Shown piece after piece: positions 5,528 to 5,830 of a DNA stretch of 5,830 nucleotides (its first letter is position 1; each line of letters starts with the position of its first letter). The stretch spans positions 1 to 5,830 of the forward strand of contig JAQTYP010000243.1 of assembly GCA_028688235.1 (NCBI GenBank). Direction: 5' to 3'. This DNA comes from Methylomonas sp. Its GTDB lineage: Bacteria; Pseudomonadota; Gammaproteobacteria; Methylococcales; Methylomonadaceae. Made by a program: the position numbers and the translations under genes. The notes beneath the pieces were generated by a model, which worked only from the letters and a program-made list of their open reading frames with translations, searched no databases and was not told the DNA's origin.

Positions 5528-5830
5528 TTACCGCAGCGCGAGATCCGTATTATGCTCGATCATATACATGAACCGAACCAGCGTCTCGCGCTCGGCATGA
5601 TCCTTGAACCAGCCGTTCTCCGCCATGCGCGCCTCGCACAGAAAGGCATTGCCTTCGTCAGCAAACTCGGGCTGGAGCGTGCGGGAGAATTGGTAATTCT
5701 TGATCCAGTGATTGCGGACATTCGGGGTAAAGTCGTGCTGAACATAGCGCAATGACAAAGCCTTCAGCGCCTGATCCATACGCGCATGGCCGGGCAGCAG
5801 GATTGTGTCGGGATCACTTTCCTCTTTATC
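5528..5830 (-). CDS. Unrecognised protein, C-terminal 100 residues only
   Basis: The frame is open from the right edge to the stop codon at 5528-5530. The visible part begins DKEESDPDTILLPGHARMDQ and ends IEHNTDLALR. It is polar, rich in aromatic and charged residues, with no signal peptide, membrane segment or repeat, and appears soluble and mostly helical towards its end (ARMAENGWFKDHAERETLVRF region). I do not recognise the family. The ATG at 5779 has no ribosome binding site (GGCCATGCGCGT precedes it) and the frame stays open upstream, so the gene very probably extends beyond the window rather than starting there. It lies 96 bases upstream of the UbiE-like methyltransferase on the same strand and may belong to the same gene series. 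Confidence 0.6.
   Translation of the reverse strand, partial: DKEESDPDTILLPGHARMDQALKALSLRYVQHDFTPNVRNHWIKNYQFSRTLQPEFADEGNAFLCEARMAENGWFKDHAERETLVRFMYMIEHNTDLALR

Overview
The window reads as chromosomal DNA of a Gram-negative bacterium, most likely a gammaproteobacterium. The tRNA remnant closely resembles the enterobacterial tRNA-Thr(CGT) 3' half with an encoded CCA, start sites carry AAGGA-type ribosome binding sites, and moderately GC-rich genes are separated by A/T-rich spacers. The species cannot be named from the sequence. Every gene I can support lies on the minus strand.

Layout from left to right. (1) 1-1333: a nearly complete glycoside hydrolase family 30 enzyme whose C-terminal end runs off the left edge. 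(2) 1368-1456: an intrinsic terminator, and directly upstream of it (minus-strand sense) the 3' 46 nt of a tRNA-Thr, from anticodon loop to CCA, with no matching 5' half. This is what the displaced end of a tRNA-integrated element looks like. (3) 1457-2124: about 670 bases without a convincing gene, holding short repeats near the tRNA scar and a run of hairpins at 1930-2071. (4) 2125-3242: a secreted PD40-type beta-propeller protein followed by a perfect 17-bp hairpin terminator. (5) 3357-4430: a class I SAM-dependent methyltransferase with an N-terminal winged-helix-like region (Rv2258c-like). (6) 4637-5431: a second, unrelated UbiE-like class I SAM-dependent methyltransferase. (7) 5528-5830: the C-terminal 100 residues of an unrecognised protein entering from the right edge.

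The four right-hand genes point the same way, with gaps of roughly 95-205 bases, so they may be a loosely spaced series of related function or separate units. Two methyltransferases from different subfamilies next to each other would fit modification of one small molecule, with the exported propeller as a possible surface or periplasmic partner; that link is inference. If the tRNA scar is a real attachment site, these four genes and the spacer are imported DNA, while the GH30 gene to the left is the original chromosomal neighbour of the tRNA. No integrase or transposase is visible, so the main test lies to the right of the window: an intact tRNA-Thr(CGT) with an integrase gene beside it.
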